Part shown: one piece after another, positions 55,259-63,853 of the stretch
Layout: each line of letters begins with the position of its first letter
Position numbering within the stretch: position 1 is the stretch's first letter
Assembly (NCBI GenBank): GCA_964578835.1
Contig: CAZOEL010000002.1
Span: 101,096 to 165,095, forward strand
From: CAZOEL01 sp964578835
GTDB taxonomy: Bacteria; Desulfobacterota; Syntrophobacteria; Syntrophobacterales; Syntrophobacteraceae
DNA length: 64,000 nucleotides
Reading direction: 5' to 3'
The notes under the pieces: generated by a model
What the model was told of the DNA's origin: nothing
Seen by the model: the letters and a program-made list of their open reading frames with translations, nothing else
The model's database searches: none
Made by a program: the position numbers and the translations under genes

Positions 55259-56428
55259 ATGCATCCAACCCCTCCAAAAAAGATCATTGTCGAAAAGGAA
55301 GTAGCGGATAGCCCTCTGGTTTCAACGCTAAGAAGGCAGCTCCCCCTGGCTGAATTCCACATTGTTGAGCGCATTTCCGAGAGCCAGAGCCTGAGCCCGG
55401 ACCCCTCCGTGTTGGAAGTCGTCGCCTTCCGCGGCCGCCTTTTAAAATCCTGCCCGGGGACGCGGCGCTACTTCTGTTGCGGCTACAAGATTCTCCATTT
55501 CGGCGTCCAATGCACCTTGGATTGCTCTTACTGCATCCTTCAAGCCTACCTCAATCAGCCGAACCTGAGGCTCTTCGGCAATACCGACGATATGATGAGG
55601 GAGCTCGAGAGCGAGCTTCACGACCATCCCGACTCTCTTTACCGCATCGGGACGGGCGAGTTCACCGATTCCATGCTCCTCGATCCCTGGACCGGGCTTT
55701 CCCGCATGCTGGTTCCCTTTTTCTCGCGACAGCCCAACGCGGTGCTTGAGCTCAAGACAAAAACGGACTTCATCCAAAACCTGGCCGATCTCGATCATGG
55801 CGGACACTCCATAACGGCCTGGTCTCTCAACGCCAAGACCATAAGAAGGCGTGAAGAGCCCAAGGCGGCGTCTATAAGAGAACGTCTGGACGCCGCAAAA
55901 AAATGCTCCGAGTGGGGCTATAAGCTCGCCTTTCACTTCGATCCCATGATAGAGCACCCCGGCTGGCGCGAAGGATACCTGGATACCCTCCAGAGGCTGT
56001 TCGAAGCCGTCGACCCTTCCAATGTCGTATGGATAAGCCTTGGCGCCTTCCGCTTCATGCCGGATCTAAAGCCCATCATTCAGTCCAGGCATCCGAAGAG
56101 CTCCATTCCTTACGGTGAGTTCATTCGTGGACTTGACGGCAAGATGCGCTATTTTAGAGATATACGCGTCGAGCTCTACGCTCCCATGGTGGAGTACATC
56201 AGACGGGTCGATCCCGGCATCTGCGTTTATCTTTGCATGGAGGGCCGGGATATTTGGCGGGATGCCTTCGGGTTTTCTCCCGAGGAAAAAGGCGGACTTC
56301 CCGCAATGCTCGATCAAGCCGTGAAGGATCGCATGGGAATCGGCCTCCATTGCGTTGAAGCCCGGAGCGCGGAGCGCGATGGCGTCGAATCGAAGAGCCT
56401 GCGTCCTGGCTCGAAGGAGCGCAGCTGA
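55259..56428 (+). CDS. Spore photoproduct lyase-family radical SAM protein
   Basis: A 389-aa radical SAM protein with the cluster motif C-TLD-C-SY-C (about 86-93) and the SPL-family blocks CCGYKILHFGVQC and ILQAYLNQPN. True SPL splits the thymine dimer of spore DNA; this organism need not make spores, and homologues in non-sporulating bacteria have unknown substrates. The last 40 residues are variable. ATG 55259 lies 8 bp after the ParB-like stop but has no good ribosome site; coupling to the upstream gene may explain that. Confidence 0.85.
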   Translation: MHPTPPKKIIVEKEVADSPLVSTLRRQLPLAEFHIVERISESQSLSPDPSVLEVVAFRGRLLKSCPGTRRYFCCGYKILHFGVQCTLDCSYCILQAYLNQPNLRLFGNTDDMMRELESELHDHPDSLYRIGTGEFTDSMLLDPWTGLSRMLVPFFSRQPNAVLELKTKTDFIQNLADLDHGGHSITAWSLNAKTIRRREEPKAASIRERLDAAKKCSEWGYKLAFHFDPMIEHPGWREGYLDTLQRLFEAVDPSNVVWISLGAFRFMPDLKPIIQSRHPKSSIPYGEFIRGLDGKMRYFRDIRVELYAPMVEYIRRVDPGICVYLCMEGRDIWRDAFGFSPEEKGGLPAMLDQAVKDRMGIGLHCVEARSAERDGVESKSLRPGSKERS

Positions 56429-56450
56429 AACTCGAACTTTGGAGGAGACC

Positions 56451-57233
56451 GTGGAAGAGCAATTGGTTTTGGAAGAGCGTCAAGACCAGGTGATCGTGCT
56501 CACGCTCAATCGCCCTCACGTGATGAACGCCTTGACGATGGATTCGCTCCGGATTCTGAGAGAGCGTATGGAGGCCATCTATTCCGATACCGACCTGAGG
56601 GTGGTGATTGTCACGGGCGCCGGCGAAAAAGCCTTTTGCGCGGGGGCGGATCTCAAAGAGCGGGCGACCTTCAGCGAGCAACAGGTGCGGGATTACATCT
56701 TCGCTATCCGGAATCTCTTTGAGTTCATTGACCATCTGAACAAGGCTGTCATTGCCGCAGTGAACGGAATCGCACTGGGAGGCGGAACGGAGCTTGCCCT
56801 GGTGAGCGATATCAGGATTGCTTCCACCAATGCTTCCCTGGGACTCGTCGAAGCCGGCCTGGGCGTCATTCCGGCGGCGGGCGGCACGCAGAGGCTGCCG
56901 AGATTGATTGGAGTCGGCAAGGCCAAGGAGATGATCTATACCGCCCGGCGCATTGATGCCCAGGAAGCGTTGCGGATAGGACTCGTGAACAAGGTCTGCG
57001 CGCCTGAAAGGCTACTCGATGAATGCAAAGCCATGGCGGCTTTGATCTGCGAGTCTGCTCCCATCGCCATTCAGCAAGCCAAATACGCCATCAACTACGG
57101 TTTGGAAACCGACCTCCATACCGGACTCGCCATTGAATCCAACGCCTATTGGGTGACGATCCCAACGGAGGACCGCAAGGAAGGACTTGCAGCATTCCGG
57201 GAAAAACGCAAGCCCGTGTTCAAGGGGAAATAA
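56451..57233 (+). CDS. Enoyl-CoA hydratase/isomerase (crotonase family)
   Basis: The 260-aa protein has the crotonase fold with the oxyanion-hole blocks AFCAGADLKERA and NGIALGGGTELAL, and the glutamates in SLGLVEAGLGVIPAAGGTQRLPR. Overall it is most like short-chain enoyl-CoA or methylglutaconyl-CoA hydratases. The start is GTG at 56451 with GGAGGAGA before it. It is the last gene of the purC run (22 bp from the previous stop) and has no evident link to purine synthesis. Confidence 0.88.
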   Translation: MEEQLVLEERQDQVIVLTLNRPHVMNALTMDSLRILRERMEAIYSDTDLRVVIVTGAGEKAFCAGADLKERATFSEQQVRDYIFAIRNLFEFIDHLNKAVIAAVNGIALGGGTELALVSDIRIASTNASLGLVEAGLGVIPAAGGTQRLPRLIGVGKAKEMIYTARRIDAQEALRIGLVNKVCAPERLLDECKAMAALICESAPIAIQQAKYAINYGLETDLHTGLAIESNAYWVTIPTEDRKEGLAAFREKRKPVFKGK

Positions 57234-57444
57234 AAAATGGACTGAGCGACGTCTGCCTGGAATTGCTATACTGCGCTTAGAGTCTGCTGATTCCAGGAAA
57301 CTGTGGTAGTCGCTCCGAGTGAAGATGATGTGACCAAGCAGGTGAATGCCCAGGATCTCACCAACACGCTTGATCTGAGCTATGGTTCTCAACCATCTGC
57401 GGGCTTTGAAAGGGCAGAGGCGCCAATGATGGCGAGCGTCCTTT

Positions 57445-57771
57445 CTATGAAGCTTTGTCCACCGTCCGGACCTCAATTCCCACCTTCAGTTTCTTACGGA
57501 CTGCGCTGAAGATAGCAGCCAAATTGTCCATGCTTGGATTCCCCTTACGGGAAAGCATACGGTGCAGGCTCTTGCTGGGCTTGGATGTTGTCGAGGCCAG
57601 CTCGTCAAAACCGATTGTCGCATTTACCAAGTCCCTCAATATGAGGCGAGCTGTCTCCGGTTCGCCATTCAAAAACAGCATGGCTGCCTCATCAAGCAGG
57701 GCTCTGGCAAATTCCGGGTCCCGTCTGACCCGTTCAACTACAGTTTGTTTGAAATCCCTCGTTAGCGCCAT
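57445..57771 (-). CDS. HTH antitoxin of a HigA-like pair
   Basis: A 108-aa DNA-binding protein with a helix-turn-helix region (about 55-90: GFDELASTTSKPSKSLHRML) like antitoxins annotated as HigA-type or RelE-partner regulators. It starts 5 bp after the end of the upstream toxin frame, the toxin-first order typical for higBA. Its own frame is intact although the toxin is broken. Confidence 0.8.
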   Translation of the reverse strand: MALTRDFKQTVVERVRRDPEFARALLDEAAMLFLNGEPETARLILRDLVNATIGFDELASTTSKPSKSLHRMLSRKGNPSMDNLAAIFSAVRKKLKVGIEVRTVDKAS

Positions 57772-57776
57772 ATGGA

Positions 57777-58141
57777 TTATCTCTTCCTATTCTGAGCTCC
57801 AGATTGTCTGTTCTTTCCAAGAGCCTCTTTACTAGCCTTGTATTCCGCGTGGAGCTCTTTGGCCATTTCGATATCCGCCTGTTGCCTTCGCTTTGTGCCG
57901 CCAGCGAAAAGCACGATGAGCGTCTCACCATCTTTGGCAAGATAGACACGATATCCAGGCCCCAATCAATTCTCACCTCTCCAATACCTTCAAACCACTT
58001 GATGTTCGAGGTGTTTCCCATCTCGAGACGCAAAACGGCGGTAGCCACCTTGGCTGCCGCTTTGGCTTCAAGCTTGTCGAACCAGCTCTTGTAAGGATTC
58101 GAACCATCCTCACGGATGTATTCCTGGACTCTTATCGTCAT
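57777..58141 (-). pseudogene. RelE/HigB-type toxin with a one-base frameshift
   Basis: Two frames together make one full toxin. From ATG 58141 the first 61 residues run MTIRVQEYIREDG to VRIDWG; in the next frame the sequence goes on PGYRVYLAKDGETLIVLFAGGTK and ends at 57777. The family usually reads RIDWGPGYRVY, so a G is missing from the run at 57960-57963 (four where five are needed). A true mutation that disarms the toxin, or a homopolymer sequencing error, would look the same. Confidence 0.8.
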
Positions 58142-58279
58142 GTTATTGAAGGTAACTTATTCGTTACTATAGGGCAAGGACTTCTTAGCGGTCCTGTGGG
58201 CGAAGACCACCGCTGTTCCAATTTCTGCAGACTCTTCACGCTGACATGAAATGACAAGCAAGCCGATTCTATTTGCTCA

Positions 58280-60253
58280 TCACAGCTCGATTTGTATTCC
58301 TATCTCAATCACCCTGTCGGAAGGAATGCCGAAATAAGCCGGAGCCGTCCAGGCGTTCCTGGACATGAAGGCGAAGAGCGCTTTGCGCCAGTTCATCATC
58401 TTGGAATCCCCGGTCGTGGCGAGTGTCTCGCGGCCCAGGAAGAAGGTCGTTGTGGCCGGCTCGAATTCGAGCCCATATTGGGACGCCGCCATCAAGACCT
58501 CTGGAATGTTGGGCCTTTCCATAAAGCCGTAAAAGGCGAGGAGCCGGTAAAAGCCTTGACCGAGATCCTCCACGCGGAGCCTTTCCTTCGGCGGTGCTAA
58601 CGGCTCGTCAACGGAGCGCGCGGAGAGGATGATGATTCTTTCATGCAGCATGCGGTTGTGCTTGAAATGATGCAAGAGGGCGGATGGAGCTCCCACGGGG
58701 GAAACGGTCATGAAAACGGCGGTTCCTTCCACCCTGACCGGCTTTTTGCGCGCCACATCTTCCAGAAACAGATCGATGGGAAGCCTCGAGCTTATCATTT
58801 TCCTCGAGAGCTCAGCCCGTCCATCCCTCCAGGTGGTCATGGCGAGCATGATGGCTGCAGCCACTGCCAGTGTGAACCATCCGCCATCGAAGATCTTTAG
58901 AAGATTTGAACAGAAATAGGCCAGGTCAAAGAATATGAAAAGCGAGACAAGTGGGATGGCCTTAGAGAGCGACCATCCCCAGGTCTTTGTGATGACGAAA
59001 AAGTATAGAACGGAAGTGATGCCCATGGTCGCTGTGACCGCGATGCCGTAGGCGCCGGCAAGTCTGCTCGATTCCCGGAAGGCGAGAACAAGCGCTATGC
59101 AAGCGACCATGAGAGCATAATTGAGCTGAGGGACATAGATCTGTCCCTGGGTTTCTGACGAGGTGTGAACGATCTTTACCCGGGGGAAAAAGCCGAGCTG
59201 CACCGCCTGCTGAGTCAGGGAGAAAACTCCCGAGATCATTGCCTGCGAAGCGATAACCGTCGCCATTGTCGAAAGCGCGACCATGGGGTAGATGATCGAT
59301 CTTGGAACCAGCCCGTAGAAAGGATTGGCGGCAACCTCGGGATGATCCAGCAGAAGCGCCCCTTGGCCGAAGTAATTAAGAAGGAGAGCCGGGAAGGCGA
59401 TAGAGAGCCAGGAAATGCGAATGGCTCTTCTCCCGAAATGGCCGAGGTCGGCGTAGAGAGCCTCTCCGCCGGTTATGCAAAGAACCACGGAGCCCAGCAC
59501 AACCATGCCGTGGAGCCTGTTCCTAGTGAAAAAATCGAAAGCGTGGATGGGGTTCATGGCAGACAGGATATGAGGGCTTTGCGCGATTTGGACAAGACCC
59601 AGCAATCCTATGGCCGCAAACCATACGAGAACGATGGGGCCGAATATCTTCCCTATCCCGGCCGTGCCGCGTCGTTGCACAAGGAAAAGAAACAGAAGAA
59701 CGATGCAGGTTAAGGGGAGTACTGCGGGCTTTGCTGCAGTCGTCGCGACCTCCAGACCTTCGACCGCGGAAAGAACGGAGATAGCCGGAGTGATGACCCC
59801 ATCCCCATAGAGAAGAGCCGCGCCGAAAATCGCTGCGCCAACCACCAGGGAATGCAGACGGGACGGCTCTTTTGACTTTTCTCCGGGGATGAGCGCGAGC
59901 AGAGCGTAGATGCCTCCCTCTCCTTTATTGTCTGCTTTCAGGATGAATACTACATACTTTAGGCTCACAACCATAGTGAGCGACCAGAAAACGAGTGAAA
60001 GCACCCCGAGGATATTGCCCTCGTTCAAATGGATGGCGTGCATGCCGTGAAAGCACTCTTTGATCGCATAGAGCGGGCTCGTTCCAATATCGCCATAAAC
60101 GACGCCCAAAGCGGCGAGGGCAAGCGCGAGCGTTCGCGTCTGAGGTGAACGACCGTTGGACTCGCCTGCAACGTGATTGCTGCGTAATGCCGGGGAATTT
60201 CCGTAATGCGAAGAAGACGGGCTGGCGCCCTTAGAGGGAAAAAGGCCTTTCAT
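58280..60253 (-). CDS. kup: Kup-type potassium transporter
   Basis: A proton-coupled K+ uptake protein. The 657-aa chain has a hydrophilic start (about 35 residues), twelve membrane segments with GVVYGDIGTSPLYAI in the first, and a long cytoplasmic C-terminus (about 470-657). GGAGG lies 7 bp before the ATG. The 190-bp leader carries a c-di-AMP riboswitch, so uptake should be switched off when c-di-AMP is high. Confidence 0.95.
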   Translation of the reverse strand: MKGLFPSKGASPSSSHYGNSPALRSNHVAGESNGRSPQTRTLALALAALGVVYGDIGTSPLYAIKECFHGMHAIHLNEGNILGVLSLVFWSLTMVVSLKYVVFILKADNKGEGGIYALLALIPGEKSKEPSRLHSLVVGAAIFGAALLYGDGVITPAISVLSAVEGLEVATTAAKPAVLPLTCIVLLFLFLVQRRGTAGIGKIFGPIVLVWFAAIGLLGLVQIAQSPHILSAMNPIHAFDFFTRNRLHGMVVLGSVVLCITGGEALYADLGHFGRRAIRISWLSIAFPALLLNYFGQGALLLDHPEVAANPFYGLVPRSIIYPMVALSTMATVIASQAMISGVFSLTQQAVQLGFFPRVKIVHTSSETQGQIYVPQLNYALMVACIALVLAFRESSRLAGAYGIAVTATMGITSVLYFFVITKTWGWSLSKAIPLVSLFIFFDLAYFCSNLLKIFDGGWFTLAVAAAIMLAMTTWRDGRAELSRKMISSRLPIDLFLEDVARKKPVRVEGTAVFMTVSPVGAPSALLHHFKHNRMLHERIIILSARSVDEPLAPPKERLRVEDLGQGFYRLLAFYGFMERPNIPEVLMAASQYGLEFEPATTTFFLGRETLATTGDSKMMNWRKALFAFMSRNAWTAPAYFGIPSDRVIEIGIQIEL

Positions 60254-60260
60254 TTTAATG

Positions 60261-60308
60261 CCTCCGAAGCTTGAGATCAGACGGATAGACCTCCGAACCC
60301 ACTTCGGA
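60261..60308 (-). promoter_or_regulatory. Putative switching hairpins over the kup ribosome site
   Basis: Just after the riboswitch, TCCGAAG (60308-60302) can pair with TTCGGA at 60297-60292 or with CTTCGGA at 60269-60263. The second pairing covers the GGAGG ribosome site (60265-60261). The two options exclude each other, a layout expected for translational control. There is no T-run terminator. Confidence 0.45.
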
Positions 60309-60321
60309 CGGCTCTACCCTT

Positions 60322-60442
60322 CGACGTCTACGAGGTTAGCTGACGGGCTCGGGCCGAAGAGCTTGCCCTTCGCCTTTGAAAAGACGATGCGCCCCAAAAA
60401 ATCGGGTCCCCCGTTCATGCCTCGTGGCATGACTCGACGATT
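60322..60442 (-). promoter_or_regulatory. ydaO-type c-di-AMP riboswitch in the kup leader
   Basis: Read on the minus strand, the leader has the conserved blocks of the ydaO-yuaA class in order: a small hairpin (ATGCC-ACGA-GGCAT), then GAACGGGGGACCC (60416-60404), GGGGCG (about 60394), GGGC, then GCCCGAGCCCGTCAGCTAACCTCGTA (in parts, 60354-60329). A closing pair CGTC/GACG (60439-60436 with 60328-60325) completes the outer stem. This class binds c-di-AMP and is usually an off-switch for K+ uptake and wall-remodelling genes. The match to memory is strong at the invariant positions. Confidence 0.88.
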
Positions 60443-60453
60443 ACAAGAAAAAT

Positions 60454-60480
60454 GGTATAGCCAAACCGTGTGTGAGTCAA
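60454..60480 (-). promoter_or_regulatory. Possible kup promoter
   Basis: On the minus strand TTGACT (60480-60475) and TATACC (60459-60454) are 15 bp apart, shorter than the best spacing of 17. It lies directly before the riboswitch. Confidence 0.35.
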
Positions 60481-60499
60481 GCTGCTCTTATTATGGCGC

Positions 60500-61380
60500 C
60501 AGGGCTATGCATGAAAATAACTCTAAAGGCAAGCAGTCATTGACACGGCATTGAATCATATGCTGAAAGAGGTCTCCCATAGCAGGAATCGAATTAAGGA
60601 GTCTTTTGCATTGGGAGACCGAGTGATGGAAGAGCGGAAACAGAGAGAAGAAAAGAGTGTGGGTGCGGCTATTCTAGAAGGATCGTTTGCTGAAGCATTT
60701 TCCTCTATGACCGATCCCCGGTTGGGTCGCACCAGGGAGCATCTGCTCTTCGATATCATAGTGATTGGAGTATGCGCAGTGTGTGCGGAGTAGACGGATG
60801 GGTGGACATGACAGCCTATGGGGCATCAAAGCAGGCGCTCTCCACGATGACGTAAAGCTCTTCTTTGAAGATGCGCGAAAGAAGGATTTCAAGGGTGTGG
60901 ACCACCAGTTCGTGGAAACGGTCAATGGAGACCATGGTCGCATAGAGGTCCGTCGTCACTGGATGGTCTCGGATATTGAGTGGCTTGAGCAGCGTGGGCA
61001 ATGGAAAGGGCTCAAGAGCATCGCCATGGTGGAATCAGAGGCGCCATAGCGGAGAAGACCACCCGTGAGATCCGCTTCTACATCATCAGCCTCAATGGAG
61101 AGATCGACCACTTTGCCGATGCCGTGCGCAGTCACTGGGGAATAGAGAATCCCGTGCACTGGGTCCTAGACATCGCATTCCGTGAAGATGAATGCCGGGT
61201 TCGAAAAGACCATGCTCCCCAGAACCTAGCCGTGCTGCGACATATCGCTTTGAATCTGCTGCGTGCAGAAAAGACAGTCAAAAACGGCATCAAGAACAAA
61301 CAACTTAGAGCCGGATGGGATAATGACTACCTTCTAAAGGTCATCTCAGCTTGAGTCAAGATGCGTTTGCCCTGGCCCTG
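60500..61380 (+). mobile_element. ISAs1-family insertion sequence remnant
   Basis: The right end (TTTGCCCTGGCCCTG, ending at 61380) and the left start CAGGGC at 60500 look like the outer bases of the terminal repeats of an ISAs1-type element. At about 880 bp it is shorter than complete members (about 1.2-1.4 kb). No flanking direct repeat is seen. It lies between kup and the cassettes. Confidence 0.6.
60551..61354 (+). pseudogene. ISAs1 transposase, frameshifted and internally deleted
   Basis: Three frames join into parts of one ISAs1 (IS4-like DDE) transposase. The first (from 60551) has the N-terminal region to FDIIVIGVCAVC. A one-base shift then gives CGVDGWVDMTAYG. The middle, with the first catalytic aspartate, is missing. 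The rest starts again at DVKLFFEDARKK and GDHGRIEVRRHW, shifts frame near SIAMVESE, and ends with HWGIENPVHWVLDIAFREDECRVR-type sequence and GWDNDYLLKVIS. It cannot encode an active enzyme. Confidence 0.88.
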
Positions 61381-61770
61381 ATCCCCCGTTGACAACACCG
61401 TCTCCATTCTGCATAGTAGCCTCACAATAAGAAATGGTTTTCAAAAGATCTTTAATTGGCTTCCAAAACGCCCTTCAAAGCTAGTACTGTTCGGCTGATT
61501 TGCCGTGCCGGTTTGGGATGGATAGGACCCGTCGGCCAGCACGTAGGAACTGGTACAGGACTTCCGCGTAGCTGTACTAGAGCTGACGAGCATTCAACCA
61601 GGCAACCCCGAGGGGCCGTTTCAAAATGAAGGAGAGCCGCACACCTCTCCTTCGATTAGCGCGGGGCGAAGCTGCAAAGGTCTGTTCGTTCTGCCTTTGG
61701 CAATAATATCGGGAAAAGCAGAAATGCAGATTACAGAAATTTTTCTATAATATCCGGCGCAGGTCGACAA
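61381..61770. other. Region between the IS remnant and the first cassette gene
   Basis: No gene in 390 bp. It holds a strong promoter-like pair (TTGACA 61389-61394, CATAGT 61412-61417, 17 bp apart) reading towards the cassettes; an inverted repeat CTAGTAC (61481-61487) with GTACTAG (61574-61580); a 9-bp stem hairpin (61628-61636 with 61645-61653); and a perfect 11-bp inverted repeat (61736-61746 with 61775-61785) that crosses the proposed start of the next gene. I do not find an integrase gene or a clear attI. Confidence 0.45.
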
Positions 61771-62469
61771 ATGCAGAAAAATTTCGGCCTAAACAAATGG
61801 TTAGCCTCCAAGAGGGTGATAGAAGTGAATATCGAAAGACAATCTAAGGTGCGGATTGCATGTGTGAGCTGCAATAAAGAAACTTGGCACGAGATAGCAA
61901 CAGAGCATCATCAGTCATTCTTTGACGACGATATTAGATATGATAAGCTTTTCGAGGCTCAAATCCTACGATGCTGTGGTTGTGATTATTTGTCCTTCCG
62001 TGTTCTCGAACATCCTTTTACCTGTGAAACAGATGGTAAGGTAATAGAGCAGTTATACCCGGAAAGACGCTTAAAGCGGGACCGCAAGTACTTTACTTCC
62101 CTACCGGAAACCATAAAGATAGCATACTACGAAACAGTGGATGCTTATGACTTCCAACTCTATATACTTACTGCCGTAGGAATAAGATCTATTCTTGAAG
62201 CAGTCATTGAGGATAAGATCAGCTCATCGGGGCGTGGACTTTCACTCAAATCCCGCATTGACCAATTAGAACATTTCTTTGGCCAACAAGTGCTTGACAC
62301 TTTGCATGATTTCCGGTTTCTTGGAAACAAGGCTGTCCACTCGCTAGAGGCACCTACCGGATTAGAGTTACACCGTGCACTTGTCGTCATAGAATACATT
62401 ATGGCTTTTTTCTATGGACTGGAAGACAGCTCACGCGCCTACAGAGAGCTAAAGAAGAAGGATGGCTAA
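61771..62469 (+). CDS. Integron cassette gene: DUF4145 protein
   Basis: A 232-aa protein with a zinc-ribbon-like start (CVSC..., CCGC) and a helical DUF4145 domain (about 130-225, LTAVGIRSILEAVIEDKI and FRFLGNKAVHS). DUF4145 has no firmly known role and is often seen in mobile or defence-linked regions. Its stop codon lies inside the first attC site, as usual for cassettes. The start is uncertain: ATG 61771 has a weak ribosome site, while GTG 61825 has AGAGGG upstream. GC content falls below that of the neighbouring chromosome. Confidence 0.75.
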   Translation: MQKNFGLNKWLASKRVIEVNIERQSKVRIACVSCNKETWHEIATEHHQSFFDDDIRYDKLFEAQILRCCGCDYLSFRVLEHPFTCETDGKVIEQLYPERRLKRDRKYFTSLPETIKIAYYETVDAYDFQLYILTAVGIRSILEAVIEDKISSSGRGLSLKSRIDQLEHFFGQQVLDTLHDFRFLGNKAVHSLEAPTGLELHRALVVIEYIMAFFYGLEDSSRAYRELKKKDG

Positions 62470-62572
62470 CGAGCGCATGCAGTCGGACACGAAACCACGC
62501 GTGGCAATCATCGGCGCTTCGCGAGTGGCTCCTTGGCGCGTGGTTTCGTGCCGCTGATGCGCGGTGTTATGT
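62464..62572 (+). other. Integron attC site 1
   Basis: Starts with GGCTAAC (the RYYYAAC core, 62464-62470) and ends with GTTATGT (GTTRRRY-like, 62566-62572). Between them is a perfect 14-bp inverted repeat (62488-62501 with 62537-62550) and a spacer. Total 109 bp. It fits the imperfect palindrome recognised by IntI as a folded strand. Confidence 0.85.
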
Positions 62573-62599
62573 TTTCCGGATAATCGCAAGGACGTAACC

Positions 62600-63853
62600 A
62601 TGGCACAACAAAATATCCGCAGTAGGTACATTGGCCCCTGCTACTCACATATCGATGATAAAGAGGAACCAGAACTAGACTTGTCTACATTCCTTATCAG
62701 GCTCCTATTGTTCGATACTTACATTGTAGATTCAATCAGGCTGAAAGAATTCAGGGGATTGATCACAGCCTTTGGCTACGGTGGAATGAAAGAGATACTA
62801 ACTTCTGGAGCACTTCGTGTGCACTGTGAACCGTACAGCGTTGCACAAACCGGGCAGACCGGCCTTGGATTTAGAGGCAAGAAAAAAGATGGCACGCCTA
62901 AACCACTACTGCCTTTACATTCGTATTCCTTCGATGTGATCAAACTAACCGAGCAGAGTCAAGAAGAGGCTTTACACAAGGATCTCCAGCGGGTACACGA
63001 AGCGCAGGGCCTGAAACACAAGGAAGCCATAAAGCTCAAGAGATTAATTACTGACAGACTGCTTTGGATGCCAAAAGAGTCAGCCACGATCATCCTTCAG
63101 CAGCTCCTGAACGATCTGAGGCTGAAGACGTCTGATATCAAGAAGGCTATTCTATTAAGCGCAAAACAAAATGGAATCGTTCTAAAAGATCAAAAAGATA
63201 TTTCATTTAACCTCGAAGTTGACTCGGAAAGTGATGTACATGTGGTCTCCAATTTACCTGCTGACTTTGGCCTCGATGACCACACAGCACACAAGATAAT
63301 AGAAAAGGCCCTGCTGGCAGTAGGTGGTCTAAATACACGCATAGAGACTATGAGAGCGTTTTCCGCTCTCACCGGCTTCCGTTGGAGTGAGCTGAACATG
63401 TTTGAAGATAAAGTTGACTTTATAATCAATGCGATTTCACCGGAAGCGACACAAGAGAGGGCGCGAAATATCTTCTCGTGGCCACAGTTTCCAAATTTGG
63501 AGGAAGCTATCCGCGACAAGAAAGTGGACATCAAGACTCTCTTGAAGGTAAGAGACAGCACTGAGTGTCGCGAATTTAGGCGATGGTTATGGACCAGTGA
63601 TGCTTGTGATGTTGATGAGCTAAAGGAGAGTACACAAAGCTTAATGGCCAAGCTTTCACTAAGAATGTCGAGCGGGAAAGCAAAAACGTTACGGTGGTTA
63701 TCATCAACGGGGATAGGTTTCATTCCTGGCCCGGGCCAGGCTGTCAGTCTCACTCTCGGCGTCCTGGATTTATTCTTGGACAAGCTCTTCAGAAGCTCTG
63801 GTACCATGACGTTCCTTGGGCGTATGTATCCATCGATCTTCAAAGAAACATAA
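62600..63853 (+). CDS. Integron cassette gene: unknown 417-aa protein
   Basis: No family recognised. ATG 62600 has AAGGA seven bases before it. The protein is hydrophilic and mostly helical; it opens with DLSTFLIRLLLFDTYIVDSIRL, a region that may bury in a partner or membrane surface. A second hydrophobic stretch near the end (about 370-395, IGFIPGPGQAVSLTLGVLD) could be a membrane hairpin. No catalytic motif is evident. The TAA stop forms part of attC 2 (ACATAAC), so the gene fills its cassette. A longer frame from GTG 62564 begins within attC 1 and is rejected. Confidence 0.78.
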   Translation: MAQQNIRSRYIGPCYSHIDDKEEPELDLSTFLIRLLLFDTYIVDSIRLKEFRGLITAFGYGGMKEILTSGALRVHCEPYSVAQTGQTGLGFRGKKKDGTPKPLLPLHSYSFDVIKLTEQSQEEALHKDLQRVHEAQGLKHKEAIKLKRLITDRLLWMPKESATIILQQLLNDLRLKTSDIKKAILLSAKQNGIVLKDQKDISFNLEVDSESDVHVVSNLPADFGLDDHTAHKIIEKALLAVGGLNTRIETMRAFSALTGFRWSELNMFEDKVDFIINAISPEATQERARNIFSWPQFPNLEEAIRDKKVDIKTLLKVRDSTECREFRRWLWTSDACDVDELKESTQSLMAKLSLRMSSGKAKTLRWLSSTGIGFIPGPGQAVSLTLGVLDLFLDKLFRSSGTMTFLGRMYPSIFKET

